DNA of 64,000 nt from Cognataquiflexum rubidum (GCF_022538115.1 NZ_JAKZAL010000002.1:1-64000), one strand, 5' to 3'. Positions 37,449 to 47,013 are shown, counted from the first letter of the stretch. Program-made: numbers and translations. The notes: generated from the letters alone by a model not told the origin.

Positions 37449-38798
37449 TTAATTTCCACCCCTACCGCCGCCTCGAGAAGATGAAGCAGGCCTGCTTTCC
37501 GAACTTGGCTTTGCTTCCTGGCTTCTAGTTGGTTTGGCTTCTTGTCTGGAATTTACAGCTGGTGAACTTTGTTGACTTGGTGCCGGCTGTCTTTTGATTA
37601 CCTCCTGACTTCTCTGGTTTACCTGTTCCCTTGTAGATTCAGCTTGTCTTCTAGAATTTTCAATGGTTCTTGATACATCCGGTTTTTGGGCTGGTGAAGC
37701 TTGACCGGATCTTGAATTCCCATTTACGACGGAAGGAGAACTGTTCCTTGACCTTGATTCAGGGTTTGGGGACTGTTCTGGTCTAGCTTGACTCCTAGGT
37801 TGGGTTTGTTCAAAAGAGCCATTTCTATTGCTGTTTTGGATATTCCTTGAAGGCGTGTTAGATTCATTCAATCCAACATTTGTATTTCCAGAGCTGTTTC
37901 TATTGATTTCTCTGTCAGGGACAGTCTGTCTATTTGATTCACGGGAAGGCTGGTTTTCGACGCTTCTTGTAGAAGATTGCCTTGACCGGGTTTCCATGAT
38001 TGACTTATTTTTGAACTCTTCAGCTGTAAATGCTCTGGAAGGTCTTGGGTTTTCATTTCTTGCGTTTACCTCCCTTACCTCAGGTCTATAGACACTTATC
38101 CTATCCTTTTGAACGACAGTTCTGCCCGGTTTTTCAGAATCACTGACTTGGTACACCGGAACCACCGTTCTTGTAGACCTTTCTATATCTCTTCTAGATG
38201 GTCCTGAATAGTAAGTGTTGTTGTTGTAGACATAGGTGTTATTTATGACGGTTGTTCTTTGATAGATATGGGACACATGATAAGCAGGTGCACAATACCT
38301 GAAGAAGTTCCTTGACCTAAATCTTCTCTGCGGTATGAAAACCCAATAATTGGAAGGGATATTGAACCCAACGCTGACATGAAGTCCAGGACCTAATGGT
38401 GCCCAACCGTAATATCCTCCACCTGTTCTCCAATTTACCCAAGCTGGTCCCCATTCATATCCCGGAACCCAAGCCCAACCGTAGTAATCATTCCAAAACC
38501 AGCGTCCGTAATGGAAAGCCGCCCATCCCCATTGGTAATTTGATACCCAAGTGTTACCAAAATTTGTCATTTCCCAATACCCATCTGTTCCATAAGGGTG
38601 AAATCCCTGATCCACATAAGGTATCCACACATAGCCATAAGTTGGATCCATGACCCAATCACCATAAGGACTCAATTCATTGTAAAACACCTGAAAGGAA
38701 ATTCCATGATATGGATTCGCCTTGGATTCTTGACTGAATACCATTCCTAAGCCAAAGAGGATCAGGAAACTTACCTGATAAATTGTTGACCTTTTCAT
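37449..38798 (-). CDS. DUF6600-type YXWGXW-repeat exported protein
   Basis: This 449-residue protein has a signal peptide (about 1-27). An aromatic domain (about 35-150) is built of repeated W/Y/G motifs: PYGDWVMDPTYGYVWIPY, GWAAFHYGRWFW, YGWAWVPGYEWGPAWVNWR, YYGWAPLGPG. This is the DUF6600/YXWGXW signature. From about 215 onward it is low-complexity, rich in Ser, Arg, Asn, Gln and Pro, ending SSSRGGGRGGN. The basic disordered tail suggests binding to a polyanion such as peptidoglycan, polysaccharide or nucleic acid. Function is unknown. It stands alone between two terminators. Confidence 0.8.
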   Translation of the reverse strand: MKRSTIYQVSFLILFGLGMVFSQESKANPYHGISFQVFYNELSPYGDWVMDPTYGYVWIPYVDQGFHPYGTDGYWEMTNFGNTWVSNYQWGWAAFHYGRWFWNDYYGWAWVPGYEWGPAWVNWRTGGGYYGWAPLGPGLHVSVGFNIPSNYWVFIPQRRFRSRNFFRYCAPAYHVSHIYQRTTVINNTYVYNNNTYYSGPSRRDIERSTRTVVPVYQVSDSEKPGRTVVQKDRISVYRPEVREVNARNENPRPSRAFTAEEFKNKSIMETRSRQSSTRSVENQPSRESNRQTVPDREINRNSSGNTNVGLNESNTPSRNIQNSNRNGSFEQTQPRSQARPEQSPNPESRSRNSSPSVVNGNSRSGQASPAQKPDVSRTIENSRRQAESTREQVNQRSQEVIKRQPAPSQQSSPAVNSRQEAKPTRSQEAKPSSESRPASSSRGGGRGGN

Positions 38799-38977
38799 AA
38801 TAATTTGGTTTATTTTCTTGATGGGTTTTACGGCAGTTTAAAGAATTAAGTTTTATGATATTGACTTATATAGAATAATATATTTTGAAAAATCGTTTTA
38901 GCAAATTATTATTTTTTTTACCTGTTTTAAATTACCTGAAAAAGTGAAAAATAAATTAAAAATGGTACCAATAAATA

Positions 38978-39001
38978 AGCCCGAAAGTCAATTTCGGGCT
39001 T
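38978..39001 (-). terminator. Terminator of the small Lacal_2735-type gene
   Basis: AAGCCCGAAA-GTCA-ATTTCGGGCTT-type hairpin with an about 10-bp stem, ending 6 bp past the minus-strand stop at 39008. The U-tail is short, so termination may be partial. Confidence 0.65.
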
Positions 39002-39007
39002 GAGGAA

Positions 39008-39181
39008 TTATCCGTCTTTTCTGAGGAGGTCTATTTTTTTTGCTATTTCTTCCGCTTCTGCCGCCATCTTGTCAGCGAGTGTTCTATTGCTATGGGATAT
39101 TTTATGGGCTTTCTCTAGCAATTCCTTGTAACTGTCCTGGAGTTTTTCCAATTCGGTTTTTTTCTTGAATAGTCCAAACAT
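39008..39181 (-). CDS. Lacal_2735-family small protein
   Basis: A 57-residue protein, MFGLFKKKTELEKLQDSY... ending LLRKDG. The MFGLFKKK start, the ELEKLQ-YxxLLEKAHxxS core and the AEAEEI segment match the Bacteroidetes small-protein family known as Lacal_2735; its role is unknown. It is predicted to be one charged amphipathic helix pair with no signal or membrane segment. It lies 47 bp downstream of the MORN-variant gene and directly before a hairpin terminator, so it probably ends that transcript. Confidence 0.8.
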   Translation of the reverse strand: MFGLFKKKTELEKLQDSYKELLEKAHKISHSNRTLADKMAAEAEEIAKKIDLLRKDG

Positions 39182-39228
39182 GGTTTTTATTTTGAGAACT
39201 CCCAGAACTTCAAAAGTGTTTATCCAAT

Positions 39229-40809
39229 TTAAAAATTGAACCTTGAGTCAACAGTTTCCTGATTTTCTTCCACAATCTCATCTTCTTTATAATTGATGAT
39301 TTGTTCTAGTCGTCCGCTGATATTGTAATACTTCCATGGTCCCTCTTTTTTGCCGTCTTTCATTTGACCTTCAGAAGCTTTTTTGCCCGTTTCATGGAAA
39401 TAAATCCACAAACCCTCTGGTTTGCCACTTGAATAATTGCCCTCTGATTCTTTGGTACCATCAATGTAATAGGTAATCCTTATTCCGTTGCCATCTTTTA
39501 ATGATCCCTTATCCAGGGTTTTGGTACCGTCATAAGAATAATAATCACCAATATTGATCAGCCTTCCATTGGTCCAAAATTCCTCTTGGGTAAGTTGCTT
39601 GTTGTCATAAAACAAGCCCCAAGTCCCGTCTTCAAATCCAAGAAAGTAGCTTCCTACGGATTTCAATTGGCCTCCGTCATAATAATAAAACCACTGTCCG
39701 TTTTCTGACCCAAGGGTATATTCACCCTCAGCGATCAGAATTCCGATCTTGTTGAAATATTTCCAAAGTCCTGTTTTCAAATCATTTTTATACTCACCGA
39801 TAGAATATATTTTACCCTCCGGAAAATAACTTTTCCAAAGTCCGTCTTTTCCTCCGTTTACATATTGACCCTGCACAGAGACATTGCCGTTGGCGTGGTT
39901 TTCGATGTAGGGACCGGTAGGCAAGCCTAATTCGTAGGTTTTTCTTTTGGATAATGCCCTGTTTGGAAAAAATTCCTCCCAGGTTCCTACCGGAATGTCA
40001 TTTTCATACTTTTCTATTCGGGCTACTCTTTTATTCTCGTAATAAAATTTCCATTCTCCTGTTTTATTCCCCAAAGCATCGTAGAACTTTTCAGATTCGA
40101 TAGTTCTGGTCCCGGGAAAATAAGTAAGCCATTTTCCGATTCTTCTTCCATTTTCAAATTCGCCTGTTTCTTCGACCACTCCCCCAAATGCAAATCTGGT
40201 AAATTGCCCATGTGGCATGTCATTTTTATAATTGACCTGAAGCATGATATCACCTTCCGGTGCGTATTCAATATGAGGACCCTCAACTTTTCCGTTTACG
40301 TAGGTCTGAATGACAGCTAGGTCCCCCGAATTGTAAAAGGTTACCCATTTTCCATGTCTATTTCCATTGACAAACTGTCCTTCTACTTTAACCTGTCTTG
40401 GATTGACAAAATCAGGTTGGCCTTCTCTGCCATAAAACTCCCGGTAAGGACCCACTCTGACACTGTCATTGAATACCATTTCTGTTTTCAATGAACCTGT
40501 CCTGTCATATTCTTTGAAAAAACCATTAAGTCTGTTTGCCCTGTATTCTGCTTCTATGTGCTTGGCAGCATTTGGATGATAGCTGACAGTGACTCCTTCT
40601 CTCAATCCCCGGCTAAAAGTGATGGTCTGTACAAGTGCGGTTGTTTTGGGATTTTGAAATCTCCAAAGTCCTTCCATTCTTCCATCTCTCAAAACACCAG
40701 TCCCAATAATCGAAGAGTCTGAGTTGTAAAGTGAAACCAGATTTTGATTGTCTTGGGCTATTGAACTGAGAGAAATAATGAAGAATAAAACTCCAAAAAT
40801 ATATTTCAT
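39229..40809 (-). CDS. Exported MORN-variant repeat protein
   Basis: A 526-residue protein with a signal peptide (about 1-18, FFIISLSSIAQ). About twenty repeats of the MORN-variant type follow (GxWxxYxxxGxLxxxxxYxNGxxxGxW), for example GLWKSYFPEGKIYSIGEYKNDLKTG and GPWKYYNISGRLEQIINYKEDE. The repeats form a long beta-sheet scaffold. Such genes are often labelled 'YwqK antitoxin', but no toxin is adjacent and an exported location argues against it. It may bind envelope lipid or act as a structural scaffold; there is no direct evidence. Confidence 0.85.
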   Translation of the reverse strand: MKYIFGVLFFIISLSSIAQDNQNLVSLYNSDSSIIGTGVLRDGRMEGLWRFQNPKTTALVQTITFSRGLREGVTVSYHPNAAKHIEAEYRANRLNGFFKEYDRTGSLKTEMVFNDSVRVGPYREFYGREGQPDFVNPRQVKVEGQFVNGNRHGKWVTFYNSGDLAVIQTYVNGKVEGPHIEYAPEGDIMLQVNYKNDMPHGQFTRFAFGGVVEETGEFENGRRIGKWLTYFPGTRTIESEKFYDALGNKTGEWKFYYENKRVARIEKYENDIPVGTWEEFFPNRALSKRKTYELGLPTGPYIENHANGNVSVQGQYVNGGKDGLWKSYFPEGKIYSIGEYKNDLKTGLWKYFNKIGILIAEGEYTLGSENGQWFYYYDGGQLKSVGSYFLGFEDGTWGLFYDNKQLTQEEFWTNGRLINIGDYYSYDGTKTLDKGSLKDGNGIRITYYIDGTKESEGNYSSGKPEGLWIYFHETGKKASEGQMKDGKKEGPWKYYNISGRLEQIINYKEDEIVEENQETVDSRFNF

Positions 40810-40894
40810 ATAAGTTGGCTTCTTGTTTTTGTTGAATACGGTAACCCTACAAAGGAGGTTCTAAATTAGCGCTAATTATGAAATAAGGAAAGTT

Positions 40895-41440
40895 TTAAGA
40901 ATGATTATCTAAGACAAACCTAATTTCTTTTTTTATCAAAGAATATGTTTTGGAATACTCAGGGTCTGGATCAATCTGTTTAAAAAATTGGGAGAAACCA
41001 TCTTTTTTTGGTTTTAAACCAACTTTCTGCACTTCTTTGGAAATAATTTGGCCATAAGCCCAAGGGGAAGAATGGTCACAATTCTTGTAGGAAGGCGTTA
41101 ATTCTGATAGTAATCCAATGTGTTTTTCTAAGGTCAGTCCACCAAAATAAACAAAAATAAAAAGGCCATTTCCCCACCAGTTCAAAACCCGGATATTAAA
41201 TCCTGTTTGTTCGTCAAAATCCCTGACCAAATCCAACACCTGATAAGGGGCATTTTCTAGATTATATCCCTTGGATATTTTTGTTCCTTTGGCATTTTGG
41301 TGAATTTTACGAAGTTCCTTCTGAGGAAAATCATTTGCCAGGCTACTGAAAAGATCTTCTACCAAATCTGACTGTTCCATGATTTTTTGGAACAGGGTTT
41401 TGTTTTTTAGCAATTCCAGATCTAGTTTCAATTCGGACAT
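40895..41440 (-). CDS. Conserved hypothetical protein in the fabH unit
   Basis: This 181-residue protein is not recognised. It is soluble, with no signal or membrane helix. An N-terminal helical part (about 1-50) is followed by an alpha/beta part with an aromatic strand, LNWWGNGLFIFVYFGG (about 87-102), and a Lys-rich C-terminal helix. It starts 4 bp after the FabH-like gene ends, so the two are co-transcribed and probably coupled. The relation to fatty-acid or polyketide synthesis is inference from position only. Confidence 0.65.
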   Translation of the reverse strand: MSELKLDLELLKNKTLFQKIMEQSDLVEDLFSSLANDFPQKELRKIHQNAKGTKISKGYNLENAPYQVLDLVRDFDEQTGFNIRVLNWWGNGLFIFVYFGGLTLEKHIGLLSELTPSYKNCDHSSPWAYGQIISKEVQKVGLKPKKDGFSQFFKQIDPDPEYSKTYSLIKKEIRFVLDNHS

Positions 41441-41444
41441 TTTT

Positions 41445-42443
41445 TCACCAATTCAGCAATGCTGAGGCCCAAGTAAAACCACTTCCGAAAGCTGCCAAAC
41501 AAACCAGATCACCTTCTTTGAGCCTTCCTTGCTCAAAAGCCTCACTCAAGGCAATAGGAATCGTACCGGCAGTCGTATTGCCATAATACATGATATTATT
41601 GAATACTTTTTCGTCTGGCAAGCCCAATTTTTGTTGGATATAATTGCTGATTCTTAGGTTGGCCTGATGGGGAACAAGGAGGTCAATATCATGTTTGGTT
41701 TTGCCGTTGGCATCCAAAGCTTCCTGGATAACTTCTGCAAACCTCACCACAGCATGTTTAAAAACGGCATTTCCGTTCATCTTGAGGAAAAAGTCACCCC
41801 TGTCTATCATTTCAGTGGATATCCTGACTTCTTGGCAACTGCTAGGTGAGGAGCAATACAACTCTTCGGCATGGTCACCGTCAGCATGGAGATGCGTAGA
41901 AAGTATTCCTGATTTTTCAGAATTGGACCTGCTTACCACTGCTGCGCCTGCCCCATCGGCAAAAATTACCGCACTTGACCTGCCTTCATCACTTTTGTCC
42001 AAAGCCGAAGACTGGATTTCTCCACCTACCACAAGGATGTTTTTGTACATCCCGGTTTTGATAAATTGATCTGCAATAGAAAGCGCATATATGAATCCCG
42101 AGCAGGCATTCCGGATATCCAATGCTCCGATTCCCTGCATGCCAAGTTCTCTCTGTAACAATACCCCTTCCCCCGGAAGGAAATAATCAGGGGTTATTGT
42201 GGCAAAAATGATGAAGTCAATGTCTTTATTGGATAATCCCGCTCTTTCTAAGGCAATTTTTGACGCATTGACAGACATGCTGGCCAATGTATCCTTGCCC
42301 GGAGTAAACCACCTTCTCTCATGGATGCCGGTGCGCTCCACAATCCAAGCGTCATTGGTATCCATAATGGTGGATAGATATTCATTGGTGATGATTCTAT
42401 CAGGGACATAATGTCCTACTCCTGTGATTTTGGATTTGTACAT
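41445..42443 (-). CDS. fabH: 3-oxoacyl-ACP synthase III (FabH-type)
   Basis: KAS III condenses acetyl-CoA or a branched acyl-CoA with malonyl-ACP to start fatty-acid chains. The 332-residue protein keeps the full triad: Cys114 (RNACSGF), His259 (VPHQANLRI) and Asn289 (YYGNTTAGT). ATG 42443 (MYKSKITGVGHYVPDR) is the start that matches family length; the frame stays open 27 codons further upstream with no conservation. No other fatty-acid gene is adjacent, so it could be a second, specialised KAS III. It shares its transcript with an unknown 181-residue protein. Confidence 0.9.
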   Translation of the reverse strand: MYKSKITGVGHYVPDRIITNEYLSTIMDTNDAWIVERTGIHERRWFTPGKDTLASMSVNASKIALERAGLSNKDIDFIIFATITPDYFLPGEGVLLQRELGMQGIGALDIRNACSGFIYALSIADQFIKTGMYKNILVVGGEIQSSALDKSDEGRSSAVIFADGAGAAVVSRSNSEKSGILSTHLHADGDHAEELYCSSPSSCQEVRISTEMIDRGDFFLKMNGNAVFKHAVVRFAEVIQEALDANGKTKHDIDLLVPHQANLRISNYIQQKLGLPDEKVFNNIMYYGNTTAGTIPIALSEAFEQGRLKEGDLVCLAAFGSGFTWASALLNW

Positions 42444-42585
42444 GGCCGTAAAAGTATTTTGGGTCTGGTTGTTTTGCGCGTAATTGGTTGAGGCAAATAT
42501 CCCATTTCCTTTTTTGAATACCAAAAAACAAAATTGAAACAGCCTTACAAGTCGCTATTCGTACATGAATGGAAAAAATAAGGGA

Positions 42586-43491
42586 CTATTTCAGCCTTCC
42601 CTGACTTTTGAGTTTCCAATACCGATAAAGGCCCGCTACTGACATCCAGCTGGGATTGGCATATTCATAGGTTTGGATCTGTTCTTTTGAACATCCTTCT
42701 CTCAAAAATTGCGATTTGGAATATTCCATAAAAAGCGGAACCACTTCAGATTGGTCCACATTTTTCTCAAAATAGGGTTTGATCCATTCTGCCCAATCGT
42801 CTAGCATGTAGGAAAGACTGTCCAAATGATAGTCTACCGCGTCAATAATCCCAAAATGGGTGAGGTATAATTCCTTTGGCTTTTCGCTTTTGATGATGGC
42901 AAGGGACTTTTTCCATTCTTCCAAATTGATATCGGGTGGAGGGCAGGGAGGCATCACCGGGCCTCCGGCAATCTTGACGCCTGCTGCATCGCCTGTAAAT
43001 ATGATATCGCCCATTTTCCATGCGATGTGGTGGACAGCATGTCCGGGAGTATGCAGGGATTTGATTTTTGTATTGCCGAATTCGAGTTCTTGCTTGTCTT
43101 CCACACTGACCAATTGGTTGGCAGGAATGGGTTTCATCTTTCCCCAAAGCCTGTCCATGTCATCTCCGTAAATTTGGGAGGCGGAGTTCCAAAGTTTTTC
43201 AGGAGAAGCCAGATGGGGAACACCAAAGGGATGCACATAAATTTTGGCTCCGGCTTCAGCAAGTTTCCAAGCTGCCCCGGCATGGTCAAAATGAATGTGT
43301 GTCAGCAATACATGTTTGATTTCATCTATAGAATGTCCGCATTTTGATACTCCGCGGCTGAGTTGGTCAAAAGTGCTTGCCGGACCTGTTTCGATAAGTA
43401 TCGGTCCATCGGATGTTTCTATCAAAAAGCTTGCGATAGCATCTTTTGATTTTTGAAAATGCAGGTCAATAATTTTAATTTTTTCCATCAT
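42586..43491 (-). CDS. MBL-fold metallo-hydrolase
   Basis: A 301-residue metallo-beta-lactamase-fold enzyme with a typical dinuclear metal site: LLTHIHFDHAG (about 63-73), HTPGHAVHHIAW and IIFTGDAAGV, then a late LYLTHFG. The fold serves thioesters, phosphodiesters, lactones and many others, so the substrate is open. The C-terminal extension of about 90 residues (YANPSWMSVAGLYRYWK) is predicted helical. Its start overlaps the stop of the SOS-peptidase gene by 4 bp. Confidence 0.9.
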   Translation of the reverse strand: MMEKIKIIDLHFQKSKDAIASFLIETSDGPILIETGPASTFDQLSRGVSKCGHSIDEIKHVLLTHIHFDHAGAAWKLAEAGAKIYVHPFGVPHLASPEKLWNSASQIYGDDMDRLWGKMKPIPANQLVSVEDKQELEFGNTKIKSLHTPGHAVHHIAWKMGDIIFTGDAAGVKIAGGPVMPPCPPPDINLEEWKKSLAIIKSEKPKELYLTHFGIIDAVDYHLDSLSYMLDDWAEWIKPYFEKNVDQSEVVPLFMEYSKSQFLREGCSKEQIQTYEYANPSWMSVAGLYRYWKLKSQGRLK

Positions 43492-44186
43492 CCGAATAAA
43501 GTGTAATTCCCAAATTGGTCCATAGGGGATGTTTTGCGGATTATTCCGGGACTATCGTTGGTGACCTGATTTACAAGAGGGGATACTGTGTAGCTCAACA
43601 TATCATCGGCCGAGTAGGTTGTCAGCATTTTGAGCAGGTTTGATTCAGAACTGTATTTGTCAAGCCACTTTTTCTCATCTTCTTTTTTCAGAATGACGGG
43701 CATCCTGTCATGAACCTCGGCCACAAGCCTGTTTGGCTCGGTCGTCAATATCAAAAATGTATGGTTGATTTCCCCTTTCTCGTTTTCATATTCTTCCCAA
43801 ATACCCGCAAAAGAGAAGGCTTCATTGTTGGCCATGGTGAAACGATAAGGGACTTTGGTTTTCTTCCCCAATTTTTTCCATTCATAAAAACCGTCTGCAG
43901 GCACCAGGCATCTTCTTTTTTCAAAAGAAGATTTGAAAGAAATTTTCTCATGTACCGTTTCTGCCTTGGCATTGATAAATTTTTGGGAAACAGGTTTGTT
44001 TTTGGCAAAATCCGGTGTGATGCCCCAATAAAAAAATGAAAATCCTTTTGGGCTTTCAGAAGTGATGACAGGGACGAGTTGGGTCGGTGCGATATTAAAC
44101 CGCGGTTTGAAATCGACCAACATCTCTGCCTGAAATCTTTCTTCCAATTCAATTTTACTTTTGCTAAGGGAATATCTGCCGCACAT
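43488..44186 (-). CDS. SOS response-associated peptidase (YedK/HMCES family)
   Basis: HMCES/YedK proteins cap abasic sites in single-stranded DNA by forming a covalent thiazolidine bond with their N-terminal cysteine. The 232-residue protein starts MCGRYSLSK, with Cys2 exposed after Met removal. It keeps FINAKAETV, the Glu of GFYEWKK and the His of VHDRMPVIL, the known active-site set. Length is typical. It lies 20 bp after the hydrolase gene and overlaps the MBL gene by 4 bp, so it is the middle gene of one operon. No LexA-like box was looked for in detail. Confidence 0.93.
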   Translation of the reverse strand: MCGRYSLSKSKIELEERFQAEMLVDFKPRFNIAPTQLVPVITSESPKGFSFFYWGITPDFAKNKPVSQKFINAKAETVHEKISFKSSFEKRRCLVPADGFYEWKKLGKKTKVPYRFTMANNEAFSFAGIWEEYENEKGEINHTFLILTTEPNRLVAEVHDRMPVILKKEDEKKWLDKYSSESNLLKMLTTYSADDMLSYTVSPLVNQVTNDSPGIIRKTSPMDQFGNYTLFG

Positions 44187-44206
44187 GGTAATGGTTTTTC
44201 TGAAAA

Positions 44207-45166
44207 TTACTGATCTGATGTGATAAATTCAAACGCCCTTTTTTCGGACCAATAAATATCGGCCTTCTTTCTCGGACTAAAACCAACATGGCCTCCATAT
44301 TTTGGAAAATCCATCCAAACATGGTCTAATTTTCTCCCGATGGAAATCGGATAACACTTGTCACTTAGAAATGGATCATTCTGGGCATTAAGAATCAAGG
44401 ATGGAACTTCAATAGATTCCAGGAATTGCAATGAAGAACTTTGCTCATAATAATCATGGGCATCCTTAAAGCCATGTAAAGGTCCTGTATAATGGTTATC
44501 AAAATCCTGTAGCGTTTTGATCTTCCTCAAAATTCCTGTTGGAATTTCATCAGGAAATTTCATTGCTTTCCTGACCACTTTTTCTTTTAAGGTTTTCAAA
44601 AATCTCTTGGCGTACATGATATTTTCTCCGGTAGAGATTTTGATACAGGCAGATTCAAGATGGAGCGGAACAGAAATAGCCACGGCTTTTTTGATTTTTG
44701 GAGTTCTGTCTCTTTTTTCTCCTAGGTATTTCAAAGTAAGGTTTCCGCCCAAGCTGAATCCGATCAGATAGACGGATTCATAATTTTGCGAAGCATGGTC
44801 CACCACAAAATCCAAGTCATAAGTGGCTCCTGAATGGTAGAAAATCGGTTTGTTATTGAGTTCCTCGCTGCATCCGCGAAAATTCCAATTCAGCACATCA
44901 TATCCGTTTGAAAAAAAATGTCTTGCCATTCCTGTCATGTAAGGCCGCTGGCTGTTGCCCTCCAATCCATGGCTGATGATGACTAATTTTTGGGATGCGT
45001 TCCTCAGCCAATCCAGGTCCAAAAAGTCCCCATCGGGTGTAATAACCCTTTCTCTTTCAAAAGGTAAGGAGTGCGTGTCCCTGAATAAGCTTGGGATTAT
45101 GGTCTGCAAATGACCGTTGAAAAGCCATTTTGGATACTCGTAATCTGTTTTTTTTACAACAGGCAT
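44207..45166 (-). CDS. YheT-type alpha/beta hydrolase
   Basis: A 319-residue serine hydrolase of the YheT/ABHD1-3 branch. The family entry NGHLQTIIPSLFR is at about 17-29. The nucleophile elbow is GFSLGGN (Ser near 148), a catalytic Asp lies in LNAQNDPFLS and a catalytic His in YGGHVGFS. No signal peptide is present. Substrates are probably lipids or small esters. It begins the minus-strand run and faces the pyruvate dehydrogenase E2 gene across a 123-bp divergent spacer. Confidence 0.9.
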   Translation of the reverse strand: MPVVKKTDYEYPKWLFNGHLQTIIPSLFRDTHSLPFERERVITPDGDFLDLDWLRNASQKLVIISHGLEGNSQRPYMTGMARHFFSNGYDVLNWNFRGCSEELNNKPIFYHSGATYDLDFVVDHASQNYESVYLIGFSLGGNLTLKYLGEKRDRTPKIKKAVAISVPLHLESACIKISTGENIMYAKRFLKTLKEKVVRKAMKFPDEIPTGILRKIKTLQDFDNHYTGPLHGFKDAHDYYEQSSSLQFLESIEVPSLILNAQNDPFLSDKCYPISIGRKLDHVWMDFPKYGGHVGFSPRKKADIYWSEKRAFEFITSDQ

Positions 45167-45218
45167 TTTAAAACAAAATCATCAATTCTGAACTTATCAA
45201 ACCTGAAAATACTACTAT

Positions 45219-45226
45219 TATATTTG
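45219..45226 (+). promoter_or_regulatory. Candidate -7 box of the E2 promoter
   Basis: TATATTTG fits TAnnTTTG, 63 bp before the E2 start codon and inside the divergent spacer. No convincing -33 TTG partner was seen. Confidence 0.4.
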
Positions 45227-45289
45227 AATCTAGACATTTTAAGAACTATTTTTGGACTCCTTAAAATTTGACTAGGATATAATCAACTT

Positions 45290-46993
45290 ATGGCCGAGAT
45301 AATACGAATGCCCAAAATGAGCGATACCATGGAAGAAGGGGTGATCGCAGCGTGGTTGAAAAAAGTAGGAGATGCAGTAAAGCCGGGAGATATACTTGCC
45401 GAAGTGGAAACCGATAAGGCAACCATGGAACTTGAATCTTATGAAGAGGGTGTTTTGCTGTATATCGGTGTGGAGGAAAAAAACGCTGTGGCTGTCAATG
45501 GGGTAATTGCCATTATTGGAGAAAAAGGTGAAAACATTGATGCTTTGCTCAAGGACATCTCCGGTGGCGGAGCTCCTGCAGCAAAAGCTGAAGATAAAAA
45601 AGAAGAAAAAACCGAAGCTCCCAAGGAAGAAAAAGCTGCCCCTGCTCCTCAAAAAGCGGAAACTCCAAAGGAATCTATCGATGTCTCCGGGATCAATGCG
45701 ACTGTATTGACCATGCCAAAGATGTCTGATACCATGACCGAGGGAACGATAGCTTCTTGGCTCAAAAAAGTAGGAGATACCATCAAATCCGGTGATATCA
45801 TCGCCGAAGTAGAGACAGATAAAGCCACCATGGAACTCGAATCCTATGACGATGGCATCTTACTTTACATAGGCGTGGAAGCCGGTAATTCTGTGGAAGT
45901 GGATGGTGTGATCGCTATCGTCGGAGAAAAGGGTGCCGACTACCAGACATTGCTCAAAGCACACAAATCAAAATCAGGCAGTGCGGAAGCCCCCGCTGTT
46001 GAAGAGAAGAAAGAAGAAAAGCCTGCTGCTACTGAAGCAAAAGCTCCTGAAACCAAGCCATCAGAATCCAAGCCTGCTGAAGCTTCTGCTCCAACTTCAT
46101 CATCTGAAAACGGACGGGTTATCGCTTCTCCATTGGCCAAGAAAATGGCATCTGATAAAGGAATTGACATCGCTTTGGTAAAAGGAAGCGGCGAAGGTGG
46201 AAGAATCATCAAAAGAGATGTGGAATCTTTCGATCCTGCATCTGTAAAACCTGCGGCAATGCCCACTGCAGCAGCATCAAGCACACCTGTTTCAGGACCT
46301 GTCTTGGGTCAGGAATCTTTCAGAGAAGAGAAGGTTTCACAAATGAGGAAAGTCATCGCTAAGAGATTGGCGGAAAGCAAGTTTGGTGCACCGCATTTTT
46401 ACCTTACCATGGAAATCAACATGGACAAGGCAATTGCTGCAAGACAAAGCATGAATGAAATTTCTCCGGTGAAAATTTCCTTCAACGATTTTGTGATCAA
46501 GGCCTCAGCTATGGCTTTGAAGCAAAATCCAAAAGTAAATTCTTCTTGGTTGGGGGATAAAATCAGGTACAATGACCATATCCATATCGGTATGGCTGTT
46601 GCTGTGGAGGAAGGATTATTGGTTCCTGTGATCCGATTTGCGGATAGCAAGTCTTTGTCGCAAATCTCGACAGAAGCCAAGGCATTGGGAGGGAAAGCCA
46701 AAAACAAAGAATTGCAACCTAAGGATTGGGGAGGAAATACATTTACCATCTCCAACTTGGGGATGTTTGGTATCGATGAGTTCACAGCGATCATCAATCC
46801 GCCGGATGCCTGTATTCTTGCTGTTGGTGGGATCAAAGAAACCGTGATTGTCAAAAACGGTCAGATGCAGATCGGAAATATCATGAAAGTGACGCTTTCC
46901 TGTGACCATAGGGTAGTGGATGGAGCGGTTGGTTCTGCTTTCCTGCTTACCTTGAAAGGATTGCTCGAAGATCCCGTCAGGATGTTGATCTAA
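45290..46993 (+). CDS. pdhC: Pyruvate dehydrogenase E2, dihydrolipoamide acetyltransferase with two lipoyl domains
   Basis: E2 transfers the acetyl group from E1 to coenzyme A and forms the core of the pyruvate dehydrogenase complex. Two lipoyl domains (about 1-80 and 137-215) each carry EVETDKATMELESY, with lipoyl-lysines at Lys43 and Lys178. They are joined by Ala/Pro/Glu/Lys-rich linkers. An E1/E3-binding domain (about 276-312, ASPLAKKMASDKGIDIALVKGSG) and the catalytic domain follow, ending in SCDHRVVDGAVGS (His540, Asp544). E1 and E3 genes are not adjacent. The two lipoyl domains arose by tandem duplication and remain close to each other in DNA sequence. Confidence 0.95.
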   Translation: MAEIIRMPKMSDTMEEGVIAAWLKKVGDAVKPGDILAEVETDKATMELESYEEGVLLYIGVEEKNAVAVNGVIAIIGEKGENIDALLKDISGGGAPAAKAEDKKEEKTEAPKEEKAAPAPQKAETPKESIDVSGINATVLTMPKMSDTMTEGTIASWLKKVGDTIKSGDIIAEVETDKATMELESYDDGILLYIGVEAGNSVEVDGVIAIVGEKGADYQTLLKAHKSKSGSAEAPAVEEKKEEKPAATEAKAPETKPSESKPAEASAPTSSSENGRVIASPLAKKMASDKGIDIALVKGSGEGGRIIKRDVESFDPASVKPAAMPTAAASSTPVSGPVLGQESFREEKVSQMRKVIAKRLAESKFGAPHFYLTMEINMDKAIAARQSMNEISPVKISFNDFVIKASAMALKQNPKVNSSWLGDKIRYNDHIHIGMAVAVEEGLLVPVIRFADSKSLSQISTEAKALGGKAKNKELQPKDWGGNTFTISNLGMFGIDEFTAIINPPDACILAVGGIKETVIVKNGQMQIGNIMKVTLSCDHRVVDGAVGSAFLLTLKGLLEDPVRMLI

Positions 46994-47013
46994 CAGAAAA
47001 AATAAATACTGTC

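Noticed and set aside
39229-40809. Antitoxin of a YwqK-type toxin-antitoxin system
   Set aside because: The MORN-variant match gives this label in databases, but the protein is long, has a signal peptide and no toxin partner.
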